A stretch of DNA of 64,000 nt from Rhea pennata (Eukaryota; Chordata; Aves; Rheiformes; Rheidae): NCBI RefSeq assembly GCF_028389875.1, contig NC_084682.1:3854001-3918000 (forward strand). The letters run 5' to 3'. The position numbers were made by a program, and so were the translations under genes. Shown piece after piece: positions 24,481 to 39,000 of this stretch. A model generated the notes under the pieces. It did no database searches, had not been told where the DNA came from, and was given only the letters and a program-made list of their open reading frames with translations. Each line of letters opens with the position of its first letter. The first letter of the stretch is position 1.

Positions 24481-27400
24481 TTTCATATGTTGAGTGATAT
24501 TTTTTCACTGACAGCATCACTATTTTTGGTCAGACAGAAAACTCAGCAAGTGTTCATAAGTACATCTTCTTGCCCTCCGAAACTATTAAGATATTTGACA
24601 GCAAAGTCATAAAACACTATCCACAGAGTCCTGAGCATCTTATTTCACACAGCAGTGTACTATGCGCTAGACCAACCATAGATCCACTGTCCAGCTTACC
24701 TAGCCCCAGAACTGGGACGAAACTCAGTCTGTAACTGCGCGAGCACTTGCTTCAAATTTCACCTCTGCATTGCAGCTTCTGCATCCGTCTCCCGATCAAC
24801 TCTCACGAAAACCGGCGGGGCTACACTGAAAATGCATCAAAAATTAGCTGGGCTCTGGCGGCCTCCTGCGGCAAACAGGAGGAGGACAGGTAAACAGATG
24901 CCCAGTTGCTATTCTGGTTAAGACTCTGTTTTGTTTCTTTGAGTAGGGAATTTCGTACAACCAGTAAAACAACCAATCCTCCACGCAGGCAGGAATTTCC
25001 AGGGACAAACCAAGATCTCTAAGTTTATAATAATGCCTATGATCTTGCTTACTGAGTCGGAAAAGTGTATCACGAAAATACCTCAAACAAATGCTTCACC
25101 GCTTTACAGAAACGGAGCGTAGCTTAAAGTGCTCCTGCATATTCTGTTTGAGGACCCAGTCTTAGCACCACATATTCATAGCAGTTTACATTATCAGAAG
25201 TGATCATAGATTAATGCTTTCATGTTAGAAGATGTACGTGTAACAGGATAGATACAACTACACATTAACGCTTCCCAGGTCCCTATTCTGATTTACTAAC
25301 CACGCAGATGACTTACTAACCACACAGAATGCTTAGTAAGAAACAAAATACTGCCCAGAGCAATTTGGGAGAGTCTCTCATCAGCCTGCCAAAATCCTTT
25401 AAAAGCTGATACATACTGTGACACATCAAGTACGCATTTTTCCTCTCTTACCTACTATGAAGCCTCAAAGCTTTAAAATTACACTTGACCTTAGAATCTA
25501 GAACTTAATGTAATTTAACAGAAATCTGGTAGGAAAGCTGGAATTTTAATCCTCTAGAACTGGAGGAAATATTAGCCTGCTTATCATGAGAAAAAGAACA
25601 TAAGTATCGAAGTGCCACATTTGTAAAGGCTATTTAATGAAGGACAATACAAAACTGTATAGAAACTGGTACAAATGGAATACCTGCTAACATGAACAAG
25701 TTCAAAATATAGCTAGCTTCTTGTCCTCAGTTCAGGAGCAGGTATCTGCAGGTACTAGTTGTCAATAGTCAAAGGCTTTTTATATTCTGTAGCTCATTGA
25801 TTTTTTTTTTTTGCACAAGTCTTCTACAAAAAGGAGGGGGAGGTAAAAGATTCACTGTGTGGGGGAAATAGTTAATTAAAACAATGGGTCTTTGAGATAT
25901 TATGGAAAGGTATTTCAGAATAATTTAAAGGTCACAGTAAGGTCATTTTAAAAATTAAATTTAAATTACCACGTATTTACTATTTCAACAGAGATCAAAT
26001 AAAAATTATGATTCTTAATTAAACTTAATAAACAACAACAACAAAAAAAATCAAACTTCTACAACGTAGGCTTGTTTCAATCTCAGGCTAGTTCCTGTGG
26101 TGCAGTATCTTACACGGAAAATTGAACATTTTCATTTCCCCCACTGAATTCAGATGCGCTATACACTCATAGATATGATACCCTCCTCATCTGTGAACTG
26201 CTACGTTCTGCTAATGAGCTGGATCTTAGGGTAGAGCAGATGCCTGGAATCAAGCTGTGTAAGATGATTTTATCAGTGTTTTCAAAACCCAGCCATAGTA
26301 ATTTTATACATTTTATAGTACTGACATACCTGGGCCAGCAATCATGAGAGAAACAAATAATACATTAAAAAGATGCATTACCTCTCCCCAGCCAAAAATC
26401 TGACATTTTTCTAGGCATGCATTACTGTGCTTAGGAATTACGGATCACGCTTACTAAAAATAATTAATCAGGAAGCAGCTTTGATGCAGACAGCAGTTTT
26501 TACATGAAGGGCCAAGCACAAGCCGCTGCTCTCACACTCATGCAATTACATTTGAGCATGTCTATCAAGAACACTAACTAGTGTGTGTAGTACTTCCAGT
26601 AGCATTTCTACCATTTCGAAGTATGTGCTTCCTTTTCTGTAGAGAGGCCTTTGTTTGGAAGCAGGAGCACATACCGCAACACTGAAACAGCAGAATTCTC
26701 TGCACTGCCTTCCAGCATCACATATGGAGACCACTTCTGATCAAATTTATCTAGTATTACTTCTTAATGTCTAAAAAGTCTATGGATAAATCAAATAGGA
26801 ATTGGCTTCAGAAGTTTTACTTGAAGGTCATTTACATATGAAGCAGGTGGGCTTAAGTCCTAAAGTCCAGAATATATGAGATGTCCCCTTCTTTTCAGCA
26901 ACTCTGCTCACATGAAAAACACCTAAAATTCAATATTTATTACTCTATAAATACAGTATCATAACATCAGAAATTACAATTTTAGGAACAATGAATAAGC
27001 ATTTAACTTTAGATCTTTTATCAGCAAAGATGTTTTAATGTGTCACATTTCAAGAGCATCAATCTTTCTTTACAAGAAAAGAAAAATCACTTCATAGATT
27101 TGAAGCTAGAGGTCCACAAGACTTTCTAAAAATTAAAAGTGCTTGGAATACATGCATCATCCTTCAAACAAAACATACTTTGCAATAGGATGGAGAACAC
27201 AGTAAGTTTTAAACAATATTTAGAATTAAAAGTACCTGGAAAAAAAAATCTCTCTCCTTGGAGAGACAGAGACTATCTCCAAACATCCTCCTGGATAGCT
27301 ATGCAAGATCTCAACAAATGCTTTTCTGTACAAGTGGTTAGAAAAAATAAATAAATAATAAAAATCACACAGTGAGTTCTGGAATATCAAAACAATGAGT

Positions 27401-29705
27401 TGATAGAACATTCTTATGTGCCTGTACAGTAATCTCAGGTCTGTATTATTTTATTACAAACAATTATCATAGCCTAAGCCCTATATAATGGTGCTCAAGA
27501 TTCATGACCTCATTCATGCAACATTCTGTTTTAAGAGATCAAACTTTAGATCTTATGCTGAAGTCCAAATGTGTAAATATGAACAAACACAGCAGTCTTC
27601 CCAGCTCTGAACCCTTTCCTCAAATGTAACTTGACTTACTCAGATTTCAGCTATTAAGTAGCAGATTTATCAGAGAGACTAAATACAAATAGGGCAGTCA
27701 AAAGCTACATCACACATAGGAAGACTAGTGATTGAAGAATGTGCTGAGCATCTTTGAGGCAGAAGTTTCCTCCTCCACTGCTATAAAGAAAAAGGAAAAT
27801 TAAAATGAAATTATGAAAAAAATGCACGTTTGTCATTAATAACCACACTTTGTGATTCAATATAGACTATAGCAAAATAGTTGATTTACACAGTGATGAG
27901 GGAAACTTGAAAGAAAATAACTTATCACCTGTCCCTTGAGAGCTCAAGTCCAGAAATCAGGAGTGTAAAACTTAGGTTTTCCCATCTTAAACAACAGTTT
28001 TATTTTTAAAGTGAGAGTAGTATTCTCTAAAATTAGAATTACGTTTGCATCTTAATGAAAGTATGTGCTGAATATCTGATAACAATAAAATTGAGCAGAA
28101 AAACACCAAATCACACAAATTTACTATCTGGAACAACATACTGGATAGTAACCAAATTAAGACAGAAAGGGTAGAATTTTTTCTTTTACCTACTGAGTTG
28201 TATTTGGAGCCTATTCTATAACTATTCTCTGACTATTAGAAAACAAGCAAAATTGTCACTAACTTGGTTATTAGCAGTTATCTGACCAGAGTGTAACTGG
28301 TTTGAAGGGCAGATAAGAAGCTTAGTATGTAATAAATCATCAAATCTTTTTTTCCTAGGAATACTTAGGAAGTTGCTTTTTCCTCTCTTTTGTTCAACAT
28401 GCAACAAGCTTGATTAAATTAAGAAGAAACTGAATCTATGTCTATTTAGAGCCATATACATATTAAAAAAGTACACTATTAACTCATTTGCCTCCATCAC
28501 CATGTGTTCACTTAAACTATAAATGCAGTAGTTTGTTCTACTTCTACATAGAAGTGTCTTAAAATAAGTCAATGACATCACTGAACAATAGCTTTGTTCC
28601 AGCAATATCTGATGATTAAGTGACTGAGCTTCATATCAGTTATTGTGTATAATTAGACTAAAATTATCAAATTCTTTCTGAAAAATCGCAACACTAACAT
28701 GGCAGCACCAAAAAACAATGGCACCTGTTCACCTAGCCCCTATCTATCCCTATTCTGTCACACTTGGGGTTTCCTAACTTTTTCCAGTAGAATGTCCCCG
28801 TTCCCCGTAGGGGAATCCTCCTATTCCTGTGTCCATGTAAAAAAACTTCACAAATATTGAATGGATTCTTGTGGAGAGAAAATACCGTAAGTTTACACAG
28901 ATCCTAGACTGACACCTGCTCCTCCTCTGACAAGTATACATATAGATCTGCTTTGGGTGAGTTACTCTCCTAGGAATCTTTTAAGTTGTTCCTGAATCTC
29001 CTGACCAAGCTTAAGTCGTCTTCATCCCTCATCCTGAAAATAATTTCCCATCCATCAAGCCAAAGAATATTAGAACAACAAAAGTGCAAAAGATGTCTCT
29101 AAAATATAGGTTTCCCTTGTGAAAAGATTATTTCAAAAAGTCTATAGAAGGTGTAATCCTCCTTCTGGGAATTAGCTGCTGCCATACCTTGGTAGCATGG
29201 CAGAAGCAGGGGCAAACCTAGACTCTGGTAGGGGTGCCCAGAACACACAGCAAGTGACTCCAGAACCCAGCTTAAATGCTTACTCTAGACCTCGACCAAT
29301 AAATCACAGTATTACCATCACTTCAGAAAGGGGACCAAATACAATCATAACTCAAACTCAACATTCTTATCAGAAAGAATTGAGTAAATCTATATTGACC
29401 AAGTGAGTTAATTTTGGTAAAAGAGTGACTGCCTTCACTGACTACACTTTGCAGGCTAAACTATCTAGATAATCACATATTCTGCTTTCTATTTCTCCCA
29501 TGTGTTGTTTTTCTTTTTGCCCTACAAGTTATCTGAAAACTAAAAGCAACACAAGTAATATATAGAGAGCCTACGATTTCAGAAATTCTTTAGTTTCTGC
29601 CCACTAGAATGTGATTGGAATAATTGTCACACCCTGATGTTTGCTTAGGGACACATGTGACAGGTAAAATAACGCTTATGATCTACAGGTACTCTAGCCA
29701 ACAAC

Positions 29706-29711
29706 TTTATT
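29706..29711 (-). terminator. GDPD1: Candidate GDPD1 poly(A) signal
   Basis: AATAAA on the minus strand, about 240 nt downstream of the GDPD1 stop codon. Chosen because it is a canonical hexamer at a reasonable distance; transcript ends are needed to confirm it. Confidence 0.4.
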
Positions 29712-29947
29712 CCTAGTCATCACTATTAGTGAAGTGCACCCTTGCTAAACAAACTATTTACAAGTGTAAACTATGCAATTAAAATTTTAAAATAAATAGA
29801 CAATTTTTATATTATATAGCAACTTGACAACAAGGCAATAGACCATCCAGTTATATCTTTCAAAATGATTTGGGTGTACATTGCTGAAAACATTTAAGTA
29901 AATCCTTGTCTCAATCTATTCTGCAAGCTCTTTCCGATTTTTTTCCT

Positions 29948-30070
29948 TTACGCTGGATAATTGTGTAAAAATTCTTTAAGCTTTGTTGGATAGTCTGTCA
30001 TCACTCCAGTGGCTCCCAGATCAAATGCCCTTTTGTATTCTTGTTCTTCATTCAGTACCCAAATGTACAC
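29948..30070 (-). CDS. GDPD1: GDPD1 exon 10, residues 273-312 and stop
   Basis: Acceptor CAATCTTACAG, then [20 protein letters not shown]. It carries the [11 protein letters not shown] motif at the end of the catalytic barrel. TAA at 29950-29948. Confidence 0.95.
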   Translation of the reverse strand: MYIWVLNEEQEYKRAFDLGATGVMTDYPTKLKEFLHNYPA

Positions 30071-33000
30071 CTGTAAGATTGAAGATAACAGAAAGACAGA
30101 CAAAAGTTACAAGAAATAGATTAAAAATGAAATAAATTTTGACCTCAAACATTTCATGAGAGAGATGCCACATATAAAATTATTTTGTTCGTGTCTTTGG
30201 CATGACATTGTGAAGTATCCAACTGCTTATCCCTCTTTACCCTCAAAGGCGTTTTTTCCTAGTTCAGTTTGTGCCCAAGTCTTCAGGTAATTCCAAAAGT
30301 TAAAATATTTAGTAAAAAGCTCAAAAGACGATGAACAATTCAGCAGATTTTGTAGGCTTAAATTTGAAGGTGGGAGGAAAATAAAGAAATAAACAAACAA
30401 ACAAAAAAAAATTAAAGTAAGGAGTCTTTTCCCAAACAATTCTTCCCTTGTAACTACAAAATTGCAAATATAATAGCATAGGTACTGTTCAAGGACAAAA
30501 AAGCAGCTATGAATCCTAACAACACAGCAGACTGTTTCAGAATACAGGCCATCTACCCAGCATTAAAAAAACCTAACACCCTCAAGAGTGAAAAGTTGAG
30601 TAGACTTAAGTTTCTTCCAAGTAAATCTTAAGTGTTCTCAGTAACAAAGGTGAAGGAATACATTTATTTCAAACAAACCATCTAAGCATATTATATTAAT
30701 CCTGACTTTGCTCTTTGCACCAAACTTTATGAACATAAGAACTTATTCGCAAAACCATAAAAATACCTTATCATTAAAATACCAAATAAGACCCCCCCCC
30801 CCCCAAAAAAAAAAAAAAAAAAAAAACTTAGAAAGGTAGTTATCATATGCAAGGGTAAGACTTCGAAGAAACATAATGTTTATACAAAACTCTATCTAAA
30901 AGGGCAGGTCTGGCTGGTTCAAGTTCTCTCTAGCTACCAAGCAGATTTATTTTCAGTTTTGCCACACTGTACCTGAATGCCTCGTGCAGTGAGGTGGTCA
31001 AAAAGTGCCTTACGCATTAGCAATCTGTAGAAAGGGGAAAGATATTTGTCCAAAAATTTGAAGGGTACATGAAGTTTTCAGTATCTGTTGATGTTCTGTA
31101 ATAAAGTCCTCACAGAACATTTAGATTCAATAGTTTCCATGATAAAAAACAAAATATAAGTTAGAACATAAGTTTAGTTCAAATATTATTCAAAACTACT
31201 TAACACAGATAGAAATTTTTTGATATTAGCAGTGGATTTTTGTATTAACTCTTCTGAAGATCAAACCTAGCAGGTGTTCTCTCCTCACTGTTAAGTTATT
31301 CTCTCATGTCTGATGAATCAATCCTTTTGCTTTCAAAAGTGATTTTATCCTTCATTAATCCAAGGACAAGAAAACTCTGCTAATTGGCCACTTAAGAAAT
31401 CAAGCCAAGATATGAAGGTCTCAGAAGCAAGAACTAGAAGTCATATATTGCAATAAAGTTCAATATCTGAAAGCATAAGATTAAATTTCTTTTGACTCAT
31501 AGGTACCCTTAGAAACTTAAATATTCCATGTAAACCAAACAGTACCTTCTTTGACAATATTATGAAACAATCCCATGAAATGAGAAAGCTATATTCTGAA
31601 TCTACCTACACATGGATTAATTGAACATACTGAACATACATAAAAAAAATAAAGACATGCAGGAACATCTACAAAATATTTGAATATGCTGCAGTGAAAG
31701 AAATTGCAGTGAAAGAAATTACAGTGTAACAAGTAGTTATAACAATGACTAATCTTAGTTGCTTCGACTAACTATCAATATATAGGTAAAATATAAATAT
31801 TAAAAAAATGCAAATCTTACGTGTCAGCTAGCCAGATAATAAATTTCTGGCTTCTTGTCATCTTTTGTGGTTCTTTCAACCTGTTGAGAAAGAACAAAAA
31901 AAATACTGCAACATAGATTAAAATACTGTTCGAGATATTTCTGCAAAAGAAATATGAAGAATTAGTCTTATAGTTTCTCAAATCAGAGCGCAGTATTATC
32001 CCTTTGGCTTCAAGACAGTGACCTAGAATTGAGTTACATAAGAGAAACGTGTAACACTAAAGAGAAGCAGCAGAGGTGGGTATTCAGCAGCATTTTGAGT
32101 AAGGTACAAGAAACAAAGAGCACCTGAAAACTCATATCTGCCCTGATACTAACTTGCCTCTTGGCCTTAATCAGACTAATTTGGCCTCAATTTCCACAGC
32201 TGAGAAAAAGGGGGAGAAGTGTGAAAATCAGCTATTTGCACAGCACTGCTACATATTACTACGGAGATGCACTATCGGGAAGCACAAGCTGTGTTGTAAA
32301 GGCTTTACCCCATGAAAGACACTGTGAATCAAAAACAAATTGATATACATAGATATCCTACAAGAACTGTAGGATTCAAAGTTGCCTAAGACAGCTTAAA
32401 TATGGAAATATAGAGGAGCAGAAGTTTTGCATAGCTTTCATTTGAGAATATACAAGAGTACATAAACTAACAGAACAGTAATAATTATTAGTTGTTTGAG
32501 ATAGACACTATCAAAGTGTTAAGTACTTGCTTTATAATTGTCCTTTCCACCTAAAGCACTTCAACTCAAATGGACTGACTTCTTCCTTTGTATAAAAAGC
32601 TTTTTAGTGATTCTTGTCTTTCAATGCAATGAAACTATCTGAACCCTGAGAACAAAAGAGGAATCATAACTTAAGCTAGTTACTCAAATAAGCCTTAAGA
32701 CTTCAAGTTTTCAGGAAGTATAATCTTTAATCACCAGAAATGATTGAGAACCTCATACTTCTTCAGACTGCAGGTAAAACAGTACTTCAGCATAACTTCA
32801 CTACCTTATCATAAATTCTAAAAAGGAATTATGCAACAATGTACTAGATCACTAGGTACCTACTTACTTTAGCATCCAGTTTCTCTTGGAAAAATTTCAT
32901 TCCACTGCCTGTTCAGCTTGAAGATACTAAATCAATGCTTAAATTGGCATTAGCATTCACTTGTGTTACTGTAATTTCACTGCAACACCCACTGAAGGGC

Positions 33001-36000
33001 TAACTCACTTGAGGATGATTGAAGGCATTGGAATTTCCAAGAATTCTTCTTTGAAAGGAATAAATGGCAACAGACCAGTGTAGAACAGGCCAACAAGGAG
33101 GAGGACACGTTGCAAACAGAAGATGATTGGAATATCAGCATTCTGTAGAAAGCAGTAGAGAAAGATTTTAACTTACCTGTGTAGACTGTTGAGTCTGTTG
33201 TAAACAAATCTACTCATGAATGCATGTTTAAAATACAGCACTTGTACCTAAAGAATAAGCTGCCAAATGTTTGTGTCTGCCACTGAATTTAAATTACTCT
33301 TCTTGGTAACTTGTAATCCAAGCAAAAGTTTTACACAATTTGAAGAGGCAGCAGCGACCTGAAAAAGTTAAGATGTCAGCAATTCTGGCACTGCTTTTGT
33401 TACCTGTTTTCATCATCCTTCCAGACTGCAAGACACTATGCAGCACTTTGACTAGCACTAGGACAGAAATGGGGGTGGTCAAACTATGTTTTATCTGACT
33501 GGGACTTGTTACAGTATTATATTGTATCCACCGCTCCTTATACTGTACCCACCTTTTTAAAAGATGTTTATGAACCAAAGTACTTGGGCACTGATGCTAT
33601 GAAAAATGAACAAATATGACTGCTCTTAAGGTAGGGAATAGCGTTGTCCTGTTTCAGAGCACAGATAAATCAGTACAATGTCCATATTCTCAACTAGATC
33701 AGTATCACTGTGCGTAATTTCCTTGGACTAAACATAAAATTAATTTAATTACAAATTTTATAATTGCTCAGCACAAAAAGGAATACAATTCATAACTGTG
33801 AATCAGGTTTATATCAATAACTGTGACAGCTAATGGCCATATCCATTATTTTAATAAAAAAAAACACATGATAAAAAATCTGCATCAAAATTGCTTTTGC
33901 ACCAGATGAATGATGTATGATGTGCTAAACAGGCTTTCTCCAAAACAGCAGTTCCTAAGACCTTTTGTATTATTACAGAAGTATAAATCAAGATTAAGTT
34001 TTTCTCCTTAAGTATTTTACTACAGAGTATATGTTGTTAAATATGCTTGACTTACCTTAATTATGTAGTAAGCAAAATAAAATCGAGGCGCAGAACTTCA
34101 AATCACTGCTAAAAGTCTGACAGAGCTCACTATACTCACTGGAATACCTCATCTTGATTTACAGGTTACTTTTCTGTACTGTCACTATCCAGTGAAATAG
34201 AGGTAAAGAAAAACAAAGCTTGGACCCGTTCTTACCTCCTTACGACACTTTGATACAACCTCGTAATTGGCATTCCCCCAAACAGTCAAGTGTTCTCGCT
34301 TATACTGACTCACCAGCTCTGAAACCTGCAATATAAAACCAAAAAAGTAGAATCCTAACATGCATTCAACAAATCTTATATTGTGCATAATTATTTAACT
34401 GAAACTCCATTTGCTACTTTTCAACTACACAAGTCATTATTGAAAATATAATTCTATACTCTCTTCCATCTTAAGATGATTACGTTGCTTTAAATGGGAG
34501 GAAACAGGTGTTCAGTACAACAGAAAAGGGAATAGCATTACACCTACATGAAAAATTAGAGAATTTTAAAAAGGAAAATGGCAATGTACTATCTGATGGA
34601 AAGATTTCCTCTTCTGTGAGCACTTATCTTTAAACTTGCATCAATCATTTATGATTCGGTTGTTTGTAGGCAACCGAATTCATATTAAATCTTCACATTA
34701 AATATAAAACAAAAACATCCCCAGCAACGTAGCATCCCTTTATCTGTTTCATGCTGAGATAGGGAGTCAATAGTATTCTGCAAACAGTGCTTTATGCACT
34801 AGTTCTCTTCTGTCTTCTGCATTACTTTACACATGGAGCAAGATCTTACAGGTGGAGGATGAAAGAGTCCAAGGACACATATTTCAGCGTCTCAGACTGA
34901 CAGCAACTCACTTTTGTAATTTGAACATTTCCACGTGACATTCAGTCTCAGTTTAGTGTAGTTTATCATATACCTTTTTGATCAACACATTGTTGTTCAT
35001 TTTGATGTCAATGTTGACAGGAGTTTGTGGAAATGCCTCAAACACCTCTTTCAGGAGTGGAATACGGTTATCTTTACCCTCACAGTGGCATTCTGGAGAA
35101 ACAAAGAGGAAGTTGTCACTGCTGTGACCATTATTAATATAATACAAAGAAAAGCTAAGATACTGAAACACTTTTTATTTTGAGGTTTTTTTAAAAAATC
35201 CTGAAAATAGCACATTTTTGACTGGGAAAGAATTTACTACATTTGTATGATTGTAATCAACTGTGACAAGCTCACCTCAGTAATGAAAACTGATGCAAAT
35301 CAGTCATTACTTAGCAACAGAATGACTGCAGGCATCATTAAAATCCTGACCTAGCAAACAGGGGCTCACTTACCACATACCAATGCAATGACATTAATAT
35401 GAAATGAGACCAACCAATAAAAGAAATTTTTCATAGAATCATAGAATCAGTAAGGTTGGCAGGGATCTCTGGAGACCATCTAGTCCAACCTCCCTGCTCA
35501 GCAGGGTCACCTACAGCATGGTAGACAGGGTTGCATCCAGGCGGGCCTTGAAGATCTCCACAGAAGGAGACTCCACAGCCTCTCTGGGCAACCTGTGCCA
35601 GTGCTCCGTCACTCTCACAAGTGAAGAAATTTCCCCTCACGTTCAGGCAGAACTTCCTGTGCTTCAATTTCTGCCCATTGCCTCTTGTCCTGTCACATGG
35701 GACAAGTGAAAAGAGTTTGTCCCCATCCCCTTGACACCCTCCCTTCAGGTACTTGTACACGTTGATAAGATCCCCCCTCAGTCTTCTCTTCCCCAGGCTG
35801 AAGAGGCCCAGCTCTCGCAGACGTTCCTCGGAGGGCAGGTGCTCCAGCCCTCTGATTATCTTTGTAGCCCTACACTGGACTCTCTCCGGTAGCTCCATGT
35901 CTCTCTTGTACTGGGGAGCCCAGAACTGGACACAGTACTCGAGGCCTCACCAGGGCTGATTTTTCCTTCTAGGAAGAATTTACTGAAGAAGTCCATTGAA

Positions 36001-39000
36001 TAAGGGCAACAGAAGACAGAAATCCCAAATTTTAGCATCTCAAACTGCTTGTGGATCCAAGGAGCTAGCTGAACCTTCTCCCCACTTCATTACTATACAT
36101 AAAAAAAAATTATAAGTAACAATAACATATCACAGAGCTAAACTGAGTGTTCTTCTTCCTCTTTTAAAGCATTTTGCAATTTTGAACAGAGAAGTTCAAA
36201 ATAAGATTATCTTGCCAGACAATTCAAAAATGGAAGGATTATCTGAGACAGTCACAAAGCCCTTCAGCTACATACCTCTCCAGTAGCCTTTTCAAAGTAG
36301 AAGCACTCAATTTTAGCTTGTCTGCTTTATTCAAACATGATCTCAAGAATCACAATTTTCACAAGAAGACAGGCTAATCATTTTCTAGGTCTTCCTCTCT
36401 TGCAGCAATATTCGTGCTGATCTTTAAGCCATGTGTATTGTAACTATTACTCTTCATTCATCCTCCTGAAAATATCTACGTTATCTGACAGCTTGTGATA
36501 CTTCAAGCACAATGTACACCAGCACAACAGCACTTGAGAAGTAAATGCCTCCATTTATTTTCATACCTGTGAATTTTAAATTAGTACCCTCTGAGGAAAT
36601 CACCAGGAAACCGGAAAGCAGTTGCAAGAAGTAGATAAGCATTCTGAAGCATAACTGAAATGTTTACTTGGGAAAAGATGTCTCACGTTTTAAATTTATT
36701 CAGCATCTACTGATACGAAAAGATATAATCCAAGCCTTAGAAACCATAACAATCTTTTCGTCTTAAAGCATCTTGTATCAAGATACTGATAGAAGCAAGT
36801 CCTCGCTTCTCAGTTCCCTTTGATGAAGTAAGAAATTGTCACACTACAATTATGGAAAAGTAGTTAATACTACTGTAAATTGAAGTAGCAAAAGCAAACT
36901 TACCTTTCTGAAATGTGACATCCAATTTGCAGAGGTATGGAGGAAGTTCCTTAAAATTAAAAGGAGAAGGAACACTAATTTAAAAGTTGTGACATAATCA
37001 CAACTTTCCTTGAAAAAGACAGAAGAATTATAACCCATAAGCTGTAAGTTATCTTTAAGGACACAAATGATATTTTGCATATGTTTCCAGGCTTCCTGCC
37101 TAAGAAGTGATTTTGTGAACATTCTGTTCCTTCTTATTTGAATGTTTGGCATTCTTAGACCTATGTTATTTTCAGCTGAATAAGAGAGAGAATGTTTTCA
37201 GATGCCTGTCTGAAAAACATGGATAAGTCTACTAAAATAAAAGACAGAAAAGCAGTTCTGCAAAGTAGGCTTTTAAAGTTGTCATTGCAAGTGGGAATTC
37301 ATCTACCAGTTCTACCCATTAAAAAGAATGAGCTGGCTGACTAAGCTCTGTCACCAGTATGGCAAATGACACGCACACCTCCAGAAGGCCATTCATCCAA
37401 GCTACTACGAAATAGAGTTAATCACCTTCTGGAAGTGTGCCAATTTTCCTCCCACAACTACACAGGGAACCTAGACAACTTTGTCAAACAAGATAAATAC
37501 TCTTCTTGGATTTTGAATATTAAATACACACATACATACATGCACACAGCCTCCCTCCAGCCATTCTACAAATATTTTTACCCATCATCTAGCACTGACA
37601 TTTTTTCTTCAACTTACAGAGTATTTGAGATCTGATATATTGACATCAACTCCTGTTGATCTCTTCAGGTTCTCATCATGGGATACAACCACTTGCTCAT
37701 CTTTTGTCAGGTGACAATCTAGCTCCAACATGTCTGTTCCTATATTAACCGCACTGGAAGTGAAAAAGTCTGCCTTGAACCAAACACACATTTTATACAG
37801 GTCCAAACCTAACATATACATGTTATGTAATTAAACTAATCCCAGGGAAAGCACTTCAGATGCTTTATGATGCAATGAATCCTCACAACCTTGTTTTAAA
37901 GCAAGAAATAACCTCTGTTGCAGTAAAAAGCTGATGCAAGAATAAACAAGATACTATGAACTAGAGATGGGATTTGAACTCCAGAGCTTTGACTCTGCCT
38001 TCTACAGAAATTAAGTCATACTTCTGCCTATGCAATCTACTCTCTCACTATTGAGAAACTTCTAAAGTATTGTTTCAGAATTTTTGAAGTGTGATGCTTA
38101 TTAGTATCAGCACATTTACCACTAGAAGAAACAAGCTCTTTAAAGAGCTAATCAAATCTGTAGTAGGCATAAACAAAAAGAAAAAAAAAAGACAAGGATG
38201 TGAAAGACTTTTTTTCTTTTTTTTTTTTTTTTTTTAATGTAACTTCAGTTAGTAGGCTTAAGAAATTAGCAGTAGGGTATTCAGCCTTTTGGCTTTTTTG
38301 ACTAGCAAAACTGCATTTCTTTATTTTTTTATTTCAGTGAAAAACAGTTTGTAATTTTAAAATGCAAAAATCATATTTTTAAAAGCAATGCAGAAGAATT
38401 AGCTATACATGTTCCAATCCACTGCTTTCAAAAGTTCCAATACAGTACCAAAAAATGACTACAGCCCACAAATCTATTAAATGTTTTACTGTGCAAACAA
38501 AAGTAGCGTCTTTGGCACAAAGAGTTTTTAACTTTTTTTCCAGACAATTTATAGGTCAAATTAGTGTAGAACCAGATGTTACCACTATTTTTTCCCCTCT
38601 CACACAGCTTGTAGTACACTTAATGCAGTATGATAATGAAGATAAGTGACTCTACTAATACTTAAGAAATCACTGTCAGTACATGAAAAGTATAAGTAAA
38701 ACCATTTGCTTTTTCATAGTAAGCAATAGTAAAATACTAAAACACAAAAAAGACAAAAATAAGAGGGCAGGTCTCAAGCTGCAGACAAGCATTGTCTTTT
38801 GGATCCAACAACACTATGGCCAAATACACCTACCTGCCCAGACCTGCAGAAATGGCTCAGCAGACACATCCTATTTGGCTTCTAAAATCTGATAGGTTAC
38901 AAGTTGATTAGTTTATACCAGCTATTTGAGCCGATCCAGATGATTTTTCACAATGTGGCTCACCAGCTTTCTACAAAATTTCTTCTGCTAGCATACTGGT

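Larger units (their letters stand above)
21561..29705. other. Gene-free interval between YPEL2 and GDPD1
   Basis: About 8 kb without a recognisable exon. It contains a pure run of 30 T (21660-21689), an AC microsatellite (22321-22346), a GA/GT/AC compound microsatellite with a palindromic centre (23459-23503), a 17-T run near 24031-24049, an ancient SINE-like relic near 24345-24480 and otherwise AT-rich single-copy sequence. Open frames are all shorter than 95 codons and match no known family. Confidence 0.6.
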